Shown here: positions 1 through 10,876 of the stretch, piece by piece
Position numbering within the stretch: the stretch's first letter is position 1
Layout: every line of letters begins with the position of its first letter
NCBI GenBank assembly: GCA_021782315.1
Contig: JAJXVG010000006.1
Coordinates: forward strand, 1-42,411
Reading direction: 5' to 3'
Source of the DNA: Pseudomonadota bacterium
GTDB lineage: Bacteria; Pseudomonadota; Gammaproteobacteria; Burkholderiales; Rhodocyclaceae
Length of the DNA: 42,411 nt
Notes under the pieces: generated by a model
What the model was told of the DNA's origin: nothing
What the model saw: only the letters and a program-made list of their open reading frames with translations
Database searches by the model: none
Made by a program: the position numbers and the translations under genes

Positions 1-82
1 GGATTTTTGGTCAGGGCAAGGCGCAAACCACAGCGATACCCAGTGGTATCGCGCGGATTTGCAACGCCGCCATGGCCGAAAA
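1..82 (+). repeat. Dispersed intergenic repeat, copy 1 (may extend left of the window); partner copy at 20343..20424 is in inverted orientation
   Basis: ggatttttggtcagggcaaggcgcaaaccacagcgatacccagtggtatcgcgcggatttgcaacgccgccatggccgaaaa matches the reverse complement of 20343..20424 with 3 mismatches by eye; internal stem gcgatac/gtatcgc. Confidence 0.9.
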
Positions 83-107
83 GACTAGGTTTTAAGTGCC
101 GGAGAGC

Positions 108-124
108 GTGCAACACTACACTAG
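108..124 (+). repeat. Short repeat tag GTGCAACACTACACTAG, copy 1
   Basis: Identical 17-mer at 20445..20461; the 11-mer CACTACACTAG recurs near 31842. Confidence 0.85.
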
Positions 125-221
125 GCTTCGATTTCTCCCTCAAGCACCTGCTCGATCGGCAGGGGCATTCCTTTTCTCCGGCAGTCTTCGACAGCCGCCG
201 ACTTTTTACTGAGAGCCAGCC

Positions 222-2102
222 ATGAGCGGTCAGTTCGGACTCCTGAAAACACGGCGTTTTGCGCCCTTTTTCGTCACCCAGTTCCTCGGCGCCTTCAACG
301 ACAACCTGTTCAAGAACGCACTGGTCGTCCTGCTCACCTTCCATGCGGCGCAATGGACGGTGATCAGGCCGGAATTGCTGGCCAATGTGGCGGCGGGCAT
401 TTTCATCCTGCCTTTTTTTCTGTTCTCGGCGACGGCCGGGCAGCTTGCCGACAAGTACGACAAGGCGCGCCTGGCCCGGCTGGTCAAGCTGCTGGAAATG
501 TTCATCATGCTCATCGCCGCCGTCGGGTTCTCACTGCACAGCCTGCCGGTGCTGATGGCGGCGCTCTTTCTGCTCGGCCTGCATTCGACGCTGTTCGGGC
601 CGGTCAAGTACGCCATCATTCCGCAGCATCTGCGCCCGGAAGAGCTGATCGGCGGCAATGCGCTGATCGAGGCCGGCACCTTCGTCGCCATCCTGATCGG
701 CACGCTGGCCGGCGGCCTGCTCGCCGGTTCGGTGCAGCATCCGGCCTGGATCGCCATCGGCGGACTGGTCGTCGCCCTGGCCGGTTACCTGGCCAGCCGC
801 GGCATTCCCACCGCGCCGCCGCCGGCGCCGGAACTGAAGGTCAGCCTCAATCCCTTCTCCGAAACCTGGCGCAATATCGCCTTCGCCCGGCAGAACCGCA
901 CGGTTTTCCTGTCCATCCTCGGCATTTCGTGGTTCTGGCTCTACGGCGCGCTCTTTCTCGCCCAGTTCCCGGCTTACGCCAAGTTCGTGCTGGGTGGCGA
1001 CGAAGCTTCGGTGACCCTGCTGCTGGCCGTGTTTACGATAGGTATCGGGGGCGGCTCCATGCTCTGCGAAAGGATGTCCGGCAAGCGTGTCGAGATCGGT
1101 CTGGTGCCCTTCGGTTCCATCGGTCTGACCCTCTTCGGCCTGGACCTCTATTTCGCCTCGCCGGTCGGCCTGGTCGGCGCGACGCCGCATCAACTGCTCG
1201 GGCTGCTCAGCGTGCCGACCGTCTGGCGCGTGCTCTTCGATCTCCTGATGCTCGGCGTTTTCGGCGGCTTTTTCATCGTGCCGCTCTATGCCCTGGTCCA
1301 GTTGCGCAGTTCGCCCGAACACCGGGCGCGCATCATCGCCGCCAACAATATCCTCAACGCGCTGTTCATGGTGGTCGGTGCGCTCGGGGCGGGCAGCCTG
1401 CTCGGCGCCGGCTTGTCGATCCCGATGCTGTTCGGGCTGGCGGCGCTGCTCAATGCCTGCGTGGCGATCTACATCTACGGGCTGGTGCCGGAATTCCTGC
1501 TGCGCTTCATCGCCTGGCTGCTGGTCAAGGCGGTGTACCGGCTGCGCGGCGAGGGGCTGGAAGCCATTCCGCAGGAAGGCGCCGCCGTGCTCGTCGCCAA
1601 CCACGTCAGTTTCGCCGACGCCGTCATCATCATGGGCGCCTCGCCGCGGCCGATCCGTTTCGTCATGGATCACCGCATTTTCAAGACCCCCATGCTCGGT
1701 TTCGTTTTTCGTCATGGCGGCGCTATTCCCATCGCCTCGGCCAAGGAGGACCCGGCGATGATGGAAGCGGCTTTCGCCGAAGTCGGCAAGGCCCTGGCCA
1801 ACGGCGAACTGGTCGGCATTTTTCCGGAGGGACGGATTACCCTCGACGGCGAGATACAGCTTTTCCGTCCCGGCATTTCCCGCATCCTCGAGGCCAACCC
1901 GGTGCCGGTCGTGCCGATGGCATTGGCTGGGCTGTGGGGCAGCTATTTTTCGCGCATTGACGGCGAGGCGATGAAATCGCCATTCAGGCGCGGCTTCTTT
2001 TCGTCGATCAGCCTGCGGGTCGGCGCGCCGCTGGCCGCCGCCGAGGCGACGCCGGATAATCTGCGACGGGCGGTGTCGGACCTGCGCGGGAGCGAGCGCT
2101 GA
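222..2102 (+). CDS. MFS lysophospholipid transporter (LplT-like) fused to a PlsC-type 1-acyl-glycerol-phosphate acyltransferase domain
   Basis: N-terminal 12-TM MFS (FFVTQFLGAFNDNLFKNAL...), C-terminal NHVSFAD (NHxxxxD) and FPEGRIT acyltransferase motifs. Confidence 0.85.
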   Translation: MSGQFGLLKTRRFAPFFVTQFLGAFNDNLFKNALVVLLTFHAAQWTVIRPELLANVAAGIFILPFFLFSATAGQLADKYDKARLARLVKLLEMFIMLIAAVGFSLHSLPVLMAALFLLGLHSTLFGPVKYAIIPQHLRPEELIGGNALIEAGTFVAILIGTLAGGLLAGSVQHPAWIAIGGLVVALAGYLASRGIPTAPPPAPELKVSLNPFSETWRNIAFARQNRTVFLSILGISWFWLYGALFLAQFPAYAKFVLGGDEASVTLLLAVFTIGIGGGSMLCERMSGKRVEIGLVPFGSIGLTLFGLDLYFASPVGLVGATPHQLLGLLSVPTVWRVLFDLLMLGVFGGFFIVPLYALVQLRSSPEHRARIIAANNILNALFMVVGALGAGSLLGAGLSIPMLFGLAALLNACVAIYIYGLVPEFLLRFIAWLLVKAVYRLRGEGLEAIPQEGAAVLVANHVSFADAVIIMGASPRPIRFVMDHRIFKTPMLGFVFRHGGAIPIASAKEDPAMMEAAFAEVGKALANGELVGIFPEGRITLDGEIQLFRPGISRILEANPVPVVPMALAGLWGSYFSRIDGEAMKSPFRRGFFSSISLRVGAPLAAAEATPDNLRRAVSDLRGSER

Positions 2103-2140
2103 GCCGCTAAAATGTCGCCTTTCCTTCCTTTTTTCGCGCC

Positions 2141-2902
2141 ATGACGACTGCCGCCCGGATTCCCGCCGATCAACTTGCCTGTCTGGTCAATGCCGAGACG
2201 CAGCGTCTGGCCGCCCGCATGGTGCAGGATGTTTTTGCCGGAACCTTCCGCCAGGCGGCGAGCGCCGACGGGGCGCCGGATGTCGCGGTGCTCGGCGAGG
2301 TGGCGGCGCATTGTTTCGACTGGTGCCGGACGGGGGGCAGCGACGAGGCGCGGGCCTTGCGGCTGGCCTTGCTGATCAGCGGTCTCGACCAGTGGGGGCT
2401 GGCCTATACCCAGGCCTTCAATCTCGAAGCCATCCATGCCCTGACGGCCTTGATCGGTGGTCTGCGCACCCGCCTGGATGCCCGCGACGACACGCTTTTC
2501 CAGCAGTATTTCGCGCAGATCGACGACATCGAGTCGGCCGCGGTCGATTTCAAGGTGGAGCTGCGGCGCGGCATTCACCTGGCCTTGTGGCATGCCATGG
2601 TGGCCTGCGAAACGGTGGAGCAGGTGCAGGGCATAGTCCAGCCGCTGGGCAACATGATGCTGGCGCTCGACCGCCGCATGCCGACCCTGGGCTGGCGCCT
2701 GCTGGCCGATGCCCTGGCCAATATCCAGATCGCCCTGCTCTCCGACATCGCTCTGAAATCCCCGCTGGTCCAGGAGGGAACGCAACAGTTGTTCGCCTCC
2801 CTGCGCCACGCCTTGCCGGCGGAGCGTTACCAGACCATCATGGCTCACGCCGGGCAGGCGGTGGTCGCCTGGCAACAGGCCAGCCGGCACGGTACGGCCT
2901 GA
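2141..2902 (+). CDS. Hypothetical protein
   Basis: Intact ORF in a same-strand gene series between lplT-plsC and ubiA. Confidence 0.6.
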   Translation: MTTAARIPADQLACLVNAETQRLAARMVQDVFAGTFRQAASADGAPDVAVLGEVAAHCFDWCRTGGSDEARALRLALLISGLDQWGLAYTQAFNLEAIHALTALIGGLRTRLDARDDTLFQQYFAQIDDIESAAVDFKVELRRGIHLALWHAMVACETVEQVQGIVQPLGNMMLALDRRMPTLGWRLLADALANIQIALLSDIALKSPLVQEGTQQLFASLRHALPAERYQTIMAHAGQAVVAWQQASRHGTA

Positions 2903-2929
2903 TCGCGCCGGGCAAGGTAGAATCCGCCG

Positions 2930-3817
2930 ATGAACTGGCTGGCCCTCAGGGAAAAACTCGATCTCTACGAAAAGTTGATGCGGCTCGACAAGCCCATCGG
3001 CATCCTGCTGCTGCTCTGGCCGACGCTCTGGGCGCTGTGGCTCTCCGCACTTGGCCGGCCGGACTGGCAGGTGGTGTGGATCTTCATTCTCGGCACGGTG
3101 CTGATGCGTTCGGCCGGCTGCGTCATCAACGACTATGCCGACCGCGATTTCGACCGGCATGTCGAACGGACCAGGGAGCGCCCGCTGACCGCCGGCCGGG
3201 TGACGACCCGGGAGGCGCTGATGCTTTTCGCGGTCCTGTCGCTGCTGGCCTTCGCACTGGTCGTCGCCCTCGGCAACCGGCTAGTCATCTGGCTGTCGGT
3301 GCCGGCCCTCTTCCTGGCCGGCAGCTATCCCTTCACCAAGCGTTTCTTCGCCATTCCGCAGGCCTATCTCGGCATCGCCTTCGGCTTCGGCATCCCGATG
3401 GCCTATGCGGCGCATCTCGGCGAGGTGCCAGCCGAGGCCTGGTGGCTGCTGCTCGCCAACATCTTCTGGGCGGTGGCCTACGATACCGAATACGCCATGG
3501 TGGATCGCGCCGACGACCTGAAAATCGGCATCAAGACCTCGGCGATCACCTTCGGCCGTTTCGATGTGGCGGCCGTCATGGCCTGCTATGCCGCGACCCT
3601 GGCCATCATCGGCGGCATCGGCTGGTGCCTGCATCTCGGTCCGGCTTTCTATGCCGGGTTGCTCGTCGCCGCCGGCATCATGGGGGTGCATTACACCTGG
3701 ATACGCGGCCGGGAGCGGATGCCCTGCTTCAGGGCCTTTCTGCACAACAACTGGGTCGGCCTGGCGATTTTCGTCGGTATTGCCGTCGATTTCCTGCTCG
3801 ACAGGTATTTCGGATGA
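2930..3817 (+). CDS. ubiA: 4-hydroxybenzoate octaprenyltransferase
   Basis: [42 protein letters not shown] (NDxxDxxxD), [13 protein letters not shown] motifs. Confidence 0.95.
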   Translation: MNWLALREKLDLYEKLMRLDKPIGILLLLWPTLWALWLSALGRPDWQVVWIFILGTVLMRSAGCVINDYADRDFDRHVERTRERPLTAGRVTTREALMLFAVLSLLAFALVVALGNRLVIWLSVPALFLAGSYPFTKRFFAIPQAYLGIAFGFGIPMAYAAHLGEVPAEAWWLLLANIFWAVAYDTEYAMVDRADDLKIGIKTSAITFGRFDVAAVMACYAATLAIIGGIGWCLHLGPAFYAGLLVAAGIMGVHYTWIRGRERMPCFRAFLHNNWVGLAIFVGIAVDFLLDRYFG

Positions 3818-3932
3818 CGATCCCGATCCTCGTTCGGGCTGGCCCGTCGCTCGCGGCATGGTCCGCCGCCAGCACCTTCCTGTCCAATCCGGCCGGTCCC
3901 TGCTCCGGCTGTCACCTGGTTTGCCCGAACCG

Positions 3933-5408
3933 ATGAAATATCACGATCTGCGCGATTTCATGTCGCAACTGGAAAAAACCGGTCAATTGAAACGTGTCGC
4001 CGTCGAGGTCGATACCCACCTCGAAATGACCGAAATCTGCGATCGCGTGCTGCGCTCCGCGGGACCGGCCATCCTCTTCGAAAAGCCGCGCAGCGGCCGG
4101 ACCAGCCATAGCATGCCGGTGCTCGCCAACCTCTTCGGCACGCCGCAGCGGGTGGCCCTGGGCATGGGCGAGGAATCGGTACAGGCCTTGCGCGAGGTCG
4201 GCAAGCTGCTCGCCTATCTCAAGGAACCCGAGCCGCCCAGGGGGTTGAAGGATGCCTGGGGCAAGCTGCCCATCCTCAAGCAGGTGATGAACATGGCGCC
4301 GAAGACGGTCTCGTCGGCGCCCTGCCAGGAAATCGTCTGGGAAGGCAAGGATGTCGATCTCGGCCGCTTGCCGATCCAGCATTGCTGGCCGGGCGACGTC
4401 GCGCCGCTGATCACCTGGGGGCTGGTCGTCACCCGGGGGCCGCACAAGAACCGGCAGAATCTCGGCATCTATCGCCAGCAGGTGCTCGGGCCGAACAAGG
4501 TGATCATGCGCTGGTTGGCCCATCGCGGTGGCGCGCTCGATTTTCGCGACCATCAACTGGCCAGTCCCGGTCAGCCTTTCCCGGTGGCGGTGGTGCTCGG
4601 TTGCGATCCGGCCACCATCCTCGGCGCCGTCACGCCGGTGCCGGACAGTCTTTCCGAATACCAGTTCGCCGGCCTGCTGCGCGGCGGCAAGACCGAACTC
4701 GTCAAGTGCCTCGGTTCCGCATTGCAAGTGCCGGCTTCGGCCGAAATCGTCCTGGAGGGGGTCATCCACCCAGGCGAGTCGGCGCTGGAGGGGCCGTACG
4801 GCGACCATACCGGCTACTACAACGAGCAGGCGGAGTTTCCGGTGTTCACCATCGAGCGCATCACCATGCGCCGCGACCCGATCTACCACAGCACCTATAC
4901 CGGCAAGCCGCCCGACGAACCGGCGGTGCTCGGCGTGGCGCTCAACGAGGTCTTCGTGCCGCTGCTCCAGAAGCAGTACCCGGAAATCGTCGATTTCTAC
5001 CTGCCGCCGGAAGGCTGCTCCTACCGCATGGCCATCGTCAGCATCAGGAAGGCCTATGCGGGCCACGCCAAGCGCGTCATGTTCGGCATCTGGAGCTTCC
5101 TGCGGCAGTTCATGTACACCAAGACCATCGTCGTGGTCGACGACGACATCGACATCCGCGACTGGAAGGAAGTGATCTGGGCGATGACGACGCGTATGGA
5201 CGCCAGCCGCGACACGACCCTGGTGGATAACACGCCCATCGACTACCTCGACTTCGCCAGCCCGGTCGCCGGTCTCGGTTCCAAGATGGGGCTGGACGCA
5301 ACCAACAAGTGGCCGGGCGAGACGAACCGCGAGTGGGGGCGCCCCATCGTCATGGATGCCGACGTCAAAAGGCGGGTCGACGGGTTGTGGCAGGACCTCG
5401 GCCTGTGA
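3933..5408 (+). CDS. ubiD: 3-octaprenyl-4-hydroxybenzoate carboxy-lyase
   Basis: [22 protein letters not shown]..., [12 protein letters not shown], UbiD family; ATG at 3933 in frame with stop 5408. Confidence 0.93.
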   Translation: MKYHDLRDFMSQLEKTGQLKRVAVEVDTHLEMTEICDRVLRSAGPAILFEKPRSGRTSHSMPVLANLFGTPQRVALGMGEESVQALREVGKLLAYLKEPEPPRGLKDAWGKLPILKQVMNMAPKTVSSAPCQEIVWEGKDVDLGRLPIQHCWPGDVAPLITWGLVVTRGPHKNRQNLGIYRQQVLGPNKVIMRWLAHRGGALDFRDHQLASPGQPFPVAVVLGCDPATILGAVTPVPDSLSEYQFAGLLRGGKTELVKCLGSALQVPASAEIVLEGVIHPGESALEGPYGDHTGYYNEQAEFPVFTIERITMRRDPIYHSTYTGKPPDEPAVLGVALNEVFVPLLQKQYPEIVDFYLPPEGCSYRMAIVSIRKAYAGHAKRVMFGIWSFLRQFMYTKTIVVVDDDIDIRDWKEVIWAMTTRMDASRDTTLVDNTPIDYLDFASPVAGLGSKMGLDATNKWPGETNREWGRPIVMDADVKRRVDGLWQDLGL

Positions 5409-5896
5409 GCCTGCAGGTCCTTCCCCTCGACCTGTCCGATCCGGACCAGGCGGAAGTCTGGCTGGACTTGCTCGATCATTACGCCACCGACCCGATGGGC
5501 GGCGGCGACGGCCTTTCCGATTACGCCAAGCTGCATTTGGTCGAGACCATGAAGGCGGTGCCGGGTTTCCACGGCGGCCTGGCCTGGCTCGACGGCCGGG
5601 CGGTCGGTCTGATCGATTGTTTCGCCGGTTTCTCGACCTTCGCGGCCAAGCCCCTGCTCAATGTCCACGATATCGTGGTGCTCGCATCGCTGCGCGGCCG
5701 GGGAATCGGCCAGGCATTGCTGGCCTGGGCCGAAGCGCGCGCCCGCCAGTTGGGCTGCTGCAAGCTGACGCTGGAAGTGCTTTCCAATAATCAGCGGGCA
5801 ATGGCATCCTACGAAGCGGCCGGTTTTGTCCCGTACATGCTCGACCCCCAGGCCGGCCAGGCCCTGTTGATGCAAAAATATCTTTCCGAGGATTGA
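5405..5896 (+). CDS. GNAT family N-acetyltransferase
   Basis: [53 protein letters not shown] start overlaps the ubiD stop. Confidence 0.85.
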   Translation: MSLQVLPLDLSDPDQAEVWLDLLDHYATDPMGGGDGLSDYAKLHLVETMKAVPGFHGGLAWLDGRAVGLIDCFAGFSTFAAKPLLNVHDIVVLASLRGRGIGQALLAWAEARARQLGCCKLTLEVLSNNQRAMASYEAAGFVPYMLDPQAGQALLMQKYLSED

Positions 5897-5899
5897 AAC

Positions 5900-6313
5900 A
5901 TGCAGGAACCCGTGCCGCAACCGACGCCCGATACGCGGTCTGTTCGCCCCTCGCTGGTCCAACTGACCCATTTCATCTACGGCCTGCACGCCATCGCCGT
6001 GCTGGTCGGCATCTCTTCGGCGGCGACCGTCGCCGGCGGCTTCGTCTTCGGGCTGCCCTCGCTCTGCGCGGTCTTCCTCAATTACCTGAAGCGTGGCGAG
6101 GTCAACGGTAGCTGGCTGGAAAGCCATTTCCGCTGGCAGATCCGCACCTTCTGGTTCACTTTTCTGGGGATGGTGATTTACGGCCTTCTCATCATCACCA
6201 TCATCGGGATTCCGCTCGCCTGGTTACTGATCGCCTTGCTCGGCCTGTGGGTCGGTTATCGCGTGATTCGCGGCTGGGCGGCGCTGTTCGGCGAGCGTAC
6301 GGTAGGCGTTTGA
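5900..6313 (+). CDS. Small DUF4870/Tic20-like membrane protein
   Basis: ~137 aa with several TM helices (LVQLTHFIYGLHAIAVLVG..., WFTFLGMVIYGLLIITIIGIPLAWLLIALLGLWVGYRVIRGW). Confidence 0.6.
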   Translation: MQEPVPQPTPDTRSVRPSLVQLTHFIYGLHAIAVLVGISSAATVAGGFVFGLPSLCAVFLNYLKRGEVNGSWLESHFRWQIRTFWFTFLGMVIYGLLIITIIGIPLAWLLIALLGLWVGYRVIRGWAALFGERTVGV

Positions 6314-6330
6314 ACGCTTTCGGACGACCG

Positions 6331-8592
6331 GTGAGCATTCACCCCAGCCAACGCAACCTGACGCTGTCGGCGATGGGCTTGATCGGCCTTTTGCTGTGCA
6401 TCCTGTTTGTTGTCGAACTGCTTGGCGGCCGCAGCATCGTTTCCGGGGCGGATCCCTACAGGTTGTACGAAATCGGACTGGGTATCGCCGTTTCCATGGC
6501 GCTGCTGTATTTCTATTGGCGCGGCCGCGATTATGCGGCGAAGCTCACCGTGCTGCTCATGGCCTTGACCATGCCGCTGATCTACAAGCCGCTCCATTTC
6601 GAGTACGTCATACCGCAGGCGATCTGGATTCCGTTTATCCTGGCCCTGCTGCTGACCGGTCTGCGCTGGGCCTTGCTCGTTGCCGGCATCACGGTTGCTC
6701 TGCTCCTTTACCGCTTTCCCCATGTGTACGGTAGTGCGCCACAGGTGGTGGCCTCGCTGATCATCCTGCTCATGCTGGTGGCCGGCCGCCTGACCCAGCG
6801 CGAGATGCTGCGCGAAACCCTGCTCGCAAAGCGGCGGGCCGAAGAAACGAGTGCCTCGTGGCGGGAGAACGAAGAGAAGTATCGACTGCTGTCCGAGCAA
6901 CTGCCGCTGGCTATTCAGGTTTTTTCCCCCGACGGGCGGACGGTGCGGGTCAACCAGGCCTGGGAGAAACTGTGGGGGGTTTCGCTCGCCGTTCTCGGCG
7001 ATTACCGGATTTTCGACGATGAGCAACTGGCGGCGGCCGGCCTGCTGGATTTGCTGCGCGGCGCCTTCGAAGGCGAGCGTGTCGAGATGCCGGTGGTCAA
7101 ATACGACAAGGCGCGCAACCCGGTCTTGCCGGATGCTCGCGGCACGCTCTGGATACGTGCCTTTGCCTATCCCTTGTATGGCAGCGACGGCGAGCTTCGC
7201 GAGGTCGTCCTCGTCCAGGAGGACATTACCGAACGCATCCAGGCCGAAGAGCAGATCCGGAATCTGGCCTACTTCGATCCGCTCACGCGCCTGCCCAATC
7301 GTCGTCTTCTCACCGACCGCCTCGGCCAGGCGATGATATCGGGAGGGCGCAGCCGGGAATACGGCGCCATGTTCATCCTCGATCTCGATTATTTCAAGGC
7401 GCTCAACGATACCCAGGGGCACGATGTCGGCGACCAGTTGCTGGTCCAGGTGGCCGGGCGCCTGAGCGGCGCGGTCCGCGCCAAGGACACCGTGTCGCGC
7501 TTCGGCGGCGACGAATTCGTACTCATTCTGGAGGAACTCGGTGCCGACGAGACGACGGCGATTGCCAATGCCGAGCGGGTTGCCGAGAAGGTTCTCGAAG
7601 CGATTCGCCAGCCCTTCGAACTGACCGGGCGCATCGGCCGCTACCAAAGCTCGACCAGCATAGGCATTACCTTGTTCCTTGGCCTGGACGAGCCCTCGGA
7701 AACCCTGCTCAAGCAGGCGGACGTGGCTCTCTATCAGGCCAAGGGCACGGGCCGAAACTGCATCAGTTTTTTCAATCCCGCCATGCAGGCCGTCATCGAC
7801 GAGCGCATGGTGCTCGATGCCGCATTGCGCAACGGCTTGGCGCGCGGCGAATTTGAACTGTTCTACCAGCCCCAGTTCGATCGGCAGCAGCGCATCGTCG
7901 GCGTCGAGGCCTTGCTGCGCTGGTGCTCGGCCGAGCACGGCCTGGTTTCGCCGGCCCGTTTCGTGCCGCTGGCCGAAGAAAGCGGCTTGATTCTGCAGAT
8001 CGGCAAATGGGTGCTCGAAACTGCCTGCGCGCAACTCAAGGCCTGGTCGAGCGATGAGCGGACGGATGGCCTGCAGCTCTCAGTCAATGTCAGCGCCCGC
8101 CAGTTCATGCAGCCGGATTTCGTCAGGCAGGTTGCCCAATGCCTGGCCGAGAGCGGGGCAGCGCCCTCCCTGCTAAAGCTGGAGCTGACCGAAAGCGTCG
8201 TTCTCGACAATGTCGAAGGGGTCATCGGCAAGATGCTGCAACTGAACGAACTGGGTGTCGCCTTCGCCCTCGACGATTTCGGCACCGGCTATTCCTCGCT
8301 CTCCTACCTTAAGCGCCTGCCACTGGAGCAATTGAAGGTCGATCAGTCCTTCGTTCGAGACAGCGACAGCGACCCTAATGCCGCCGCCATCGTTCGCGCC
8401 ATTCTGGCCATGAGCCAGTCGCTCGGCTTGCAGGCAATCGCCGAGGGAGTAGAAACCGAAGCCCAGCGCGAATTCCTGGCCGCCAGCGGCTGCCTGATCT
8501 ATCAGGGCTATCTGTTCGGCAAGCCGATGCCGGTCGCGCAGCTCGACGCCAAGCTCAAGGCGGGCGAGTTCAGCCTGTCGGCGGCTCAATAA
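6331..8592 (+). CDS. PAS-GGDEF-EAL protein with N-terminal membrane region (cyclic-di-GMP turnover)
   Basis: SRFGGDEFVLI; EAL-domain ELFYQPQFD, VEALLRW, LDDFGTGYSSLSYLKRLPLEQLKVD; GTG start at 6331 is a choice. Confidence 0.92.
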   Translation: MSIHPSQRNLTLSAMGLIGLLLCILFVVELLGGRSIVSGADPYRLYEIGLGIAVSMALLYFYWRGRDYAAKLTVLLMALTMPLIYKPLHFEYVIPQAIWIPFILALLLTGLRWALLVAGITVALLLYRFPHVYGSAPQVVASLIILLMLVAGRLTQREMLRETLLAKRRAEETSASWRENEEKYRLLSEQLPLAIQVFSPDGRTVRVNQAWEKLWGVSLAVLGDYRIFDDEQLAAAGLLDLLRGAFEGERVEMPVVKYDKARNPVLPDARGTLWIRAFAYPLYGSDGELREVVLVQEDITERIQAEEQIRNLAYFDPLTRLPNRRLLTDRLGQAMISGGRSREYGAMFILDLDYFKALNDTQGHDVGDQLLVQVAGRLSGAVRAKDTVSRFGGDEFVLILEELGADETTAIANAERVAEKVLEAIRQPFELTGRIGRYQSSTSIGITLFLGLDEPSETLLKQADVALYQAKGTGRNCISFFNPAMQAVIDERMVLDAALRNGLARGEFELFYQPQFDRQQRIVGVEALLRWCSAEHGLVSPARFVPLAEESGLILQIGKWVLETACAQLKAWSSDERTDGLQLSVNVSARQFMQPDFVRQVAQCLAESGAAPSLLKLELTESVVLDNVEGVIGKMLQLNELGVAFALDDFGTGYSSLSYLKRLPLEQLKVDQSFVRDSDSDPNAAAIVRAILAMSQSLGLQAIAEGVETEAQREFLAASGCLIYQGYLFGKPMPVAQLDAKLKAGEFSLSAAQ

Positions 8593-9287
8593 AACTGCCG
8601 GATCATGCGCAGCGACAGGGCGTAGCTATGGTGTAGCTGCGCATCGTCGTAGCGGTGTTCGCTGCCGACCGGGCAGGCCGTGCGGGCCAGGCAGGTGAAT
8701 TGGCAGGCGGCGTTTGTGCCCAGGCGATAGGCGACGCATGCGGCAAGCGAGAACTCGCCGGCTAGCGCACCGGCCGGGCAGGCCGCGGTGCACGCCCGGC
8801 TCTGGCAGCTCAGACAGGGGTCTCGGCCGGCCAGCGGCGGAAAGGGCTGGAAATCGCTGTCGACCAGAACGACGGCCCGGTAGGCGAACCAGCTGCCCCA
8901 TGTCTCGTCGATGCCGACCATGAAGGGGGAGGGGCGATGCCAGCCGGCCAGCCGGCCGAGTTGCTGCAGGCCGATCACCTGTTCGCCGGGATAAAGAATC
9001 CGGTAAGGCCTGCCCGGCAGAAAGGCGGCCAACCAGCGCGTCACCGTCTGCAGGGTGTATTGGTCTATGGGATGCTCGCCGCCGATGCCGCTGGCCTTGA
9101 TGCATTCCCACAGCCGCCGGCCGCCGTGGCCGATGAGGATCAATTGCCGGTAGCCCTCGCCATCGCCCAGCGTCTGGCGGACTGCCGGCGGCAACTGCGC
9201 CAGGTCGAAAACGTGCTGGCGGTTCAGGCCCGCCTCGTTCAGGAAGGTCGCTGGAAAGAGGGGGGGCACGGGAGGCTGTTCGCGCAT
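8586..9287 (-). CDS. 4Fe-4S protein resembling the ferredoxin half of QueG/epoxyqueuosine reductase
   Basis: CLSCQSRACTAACPAGAL and CQFTCLARTACPVG clusters. Confidence 0.7.
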   Translation of the reverse strand: MREQPPVPPLFPATFLNEAGLNRQHVFDLAQLPPAVRQTLGDGEGYRQLILIGHGGRRLWECIKASGIGGEHPIDQYTLQTVTRWLAAFLPGRPYRILYPGEQVIGLQQLGRLAGWHRPSPFMVGIDETWGSWFAYRAVVLVDSDFQPFPPLAGRDPCLSCQSRACTAACPAGALAGEFSLAACVAYRLGTNAACQFTCLARTACPVGSEHRYDDAQLHHSYALSLRMIRQFY

Positions 9288-9289
9288 TC

Positions 9290-10732
9290 TTATTGCTCGC
9301 TGTCTTCCCGCTGGGCGACCCAGAGCAGGAGTGCGTCGATGGCCGCGCTGCCTGCCTGGGAACGCGGGTGGTTGATCAGAAAACTGATCGCATAAGCGCG
9401 TCCCCGGGTATCCAGAACATAGCCTGCCGCCGTCTTGGCGCCGTCCAGCGTGCCGGTCTTGATATGGGCGCGGCCGAAGGCTTCGCTGTCGTTCAGCCTT
9501 TTCTTCATCGTGCCGTCGATGCCGACGATGGGGAGGCTGGCGACGAATTCCGGCATGAGCGGATTTTTCCAGGCGTCGAGCAGAAGGCGGTTGAGGCTGT
9601 CGGCGCTGATCCGCTCGACGCGCGACAGCCCTGAACCGTTGTCGAGGACGAGCTCGGCAAAATGCAGGTGGCGCCCGGTCAGCCAGTCGACGATGCGCTG
9701 CCGCGAGCCTTCGGCGGTGGCCGGCACGCTTTCCTGCGGCGCGCCGCTGCCCAGGGTGAGAAAGACCTGGCGCGCCATCACGTTGTTGCTGTACTTGTTG
9801 ATGCCGCGCAGGATCTCGGCCAGCGGCGGCGATTCGTGCTCGGCCAGCAAACCGCTCGCGGCCGGCAAGACGCCGTCGCGTACGCGGCCGTCGATGCTAC
9901 CGCCGAGTTCCTTCCAGACGGCACGGATCAGGCCTTCGACCTGGGCGTCGGCGGCCAGCGGCGACAGGTTGAGTTGTCTTTCGCCGCACAGCGTGGCGTA
10001 GCTGCCGGTGAACACCAGTCGATCGCCCTGGCTTTCCCGGATTAGTCGCAACTTGATCAGGTCCTTCCAGTTGCTGCCGCATTCACCGTTGGTGGCACGC
10101 AACTGGTTGTCGACGGTCAGGCCGTCGCTGGGGGTTTCCATCAGCAGGCGGGGCCGCTCGTTGTCCGCCTGCAGGGTGAAGGTCAGAGCGCGGAAATTGA
10201 GCAGCAGCGCGTCCGGGCCGACGTTGTAGGGGCGCATCGGCTTGTCGTCGAAAGCGCCGGGGTCGCTGGCCGGGATGTCGAATGCCCTGCGGTCGATGAC
10301 GATATCGCCACTGATCCGCCTGATGCCGCGTACGCGCAACTGGCGAAGCAGGGCGGACAGGTCTTCGATGGCGAAACGGGGGTCGCCGCTGCCCTTGAGG
10401 TACAGATTGCCGTCCAACACCCCGTCGACTGCGGGAGCTTCGGACCAGGCTCCGGTTTTCCAGGTGTAGGCCGGGCCGAGCAGGTTGAGCGCCGCATAGG
10501 TGGTGAGCAGTTTCATGACCGAGGCCGGATTCATCGGCTGCATTGCATTGTGGCTCAACAGCGGCGAGGCGGCATCGACGGCCTGGACGGTGACGGCGAC
10601 GCTGTCGGCCGGAATCTGCGCCGCCTTGAGTGCCTGTAGAACGCCGGGCGGCAGGTTGCCGGCCATGACCGGCCAGGACAGACAGGCGAGAGCCAGGGCC
10701 AGTATCCGGGCCAGGGGAAAGCGGAGGAGCAT
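9290..10732 (-). CDS. dacB: D-alanyl-D-alanine carboxypeptidase/endopeptidase (PBP4)
   Basis: PASVMKLLTTYAAL (SxxK), KYSNNVMARQVFL (SxN), IKTGTLDGAKTAAGYV (KTG), signal peptide. Confidence 0.93.
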   Translation of the reverse strand: MLLRFPLARILALALACLSWPVMAGNLPPGVLQALKAAQIPADSVAVTVQAVDAASPLLSHNAMQPMNPASVMKLLTTYAALNLLGPAYTWKTGAWSEAPAVDGVLDGNLYLKGSGDPRFAIEDLSALLRQLRVRGIRRISGDIVIDRRAFDIPASDPGAFDDKPMRPYNVGPDALLLNFRALTFTLQADNERPRLLMETPSDGLTVDNQLRATNGECGSNWKDLIKLRLIRESQGDRLVFTGSYATLCGERQLNLSPLAADAQVEGLIRAVWKELGGSIDGRVRDGVLPAASGLLAEHESPPLAEILRGINKYSNNVMARQVFLTLGSGAPQESVPATAEGSRQRIVDWLTGRHLHFAELVLDNGSGLSRVERISADSLNRLLLDAWKNPLMPEFVASLPIVGIDGTMKKRLNDSEAFGRAHIKTGTLDGAKTAAGYVLDTRGRAYAISFLINHPRSQAGSAAIDALLLWVAQREDSEQ

Positions 10733-10822
10733 GGTGCGATTTGGCGAAAAACGGGCGAAGGGGGATAGCCTAACATTGCCCGGGGCGATTGCCCTTCAAG
10801 CGAGGCTGACGGGCCGGCAACT

Positions 10823-10850
10823 GCGGGATGGAGGGCCGTCTCCATCCCGC
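10823..10850 (-). terminator. GC-rich hairpin between the MCP gene and dacB (no obvious T-tract)
   Basis: gcgggatggag-ggccgt-ctccatcccgc, 11-bp perfect stem. Confidence 0.5.
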
Positions 10851-10876
10851 GTGTCGTTCGGACAAAGCCCTGCCGA

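Noticed and set aside
7-225. 72-aa ORF at the left edge
   Set aside because: It runs through the dispersed repeat and tag sequence; no coding signature, likely spurious.
531-1715. Long antisense ORFs throughout (e.g. 531..1715, 1943..3160, 6256..8034, 24539..26563, 28126..30483, 41167..42126)
   Set aside because: Typical high-GC shadow ORFs opposite well-supported genes; compositionally biased translations with no recognisable domains.
3564-3932. ORF-track N-terminal extension of ubiD
   Set aside because: Overlaps the ubiA coding region in another frame; the UbiD N-terminus begins at MKYHDLRDF (3933).
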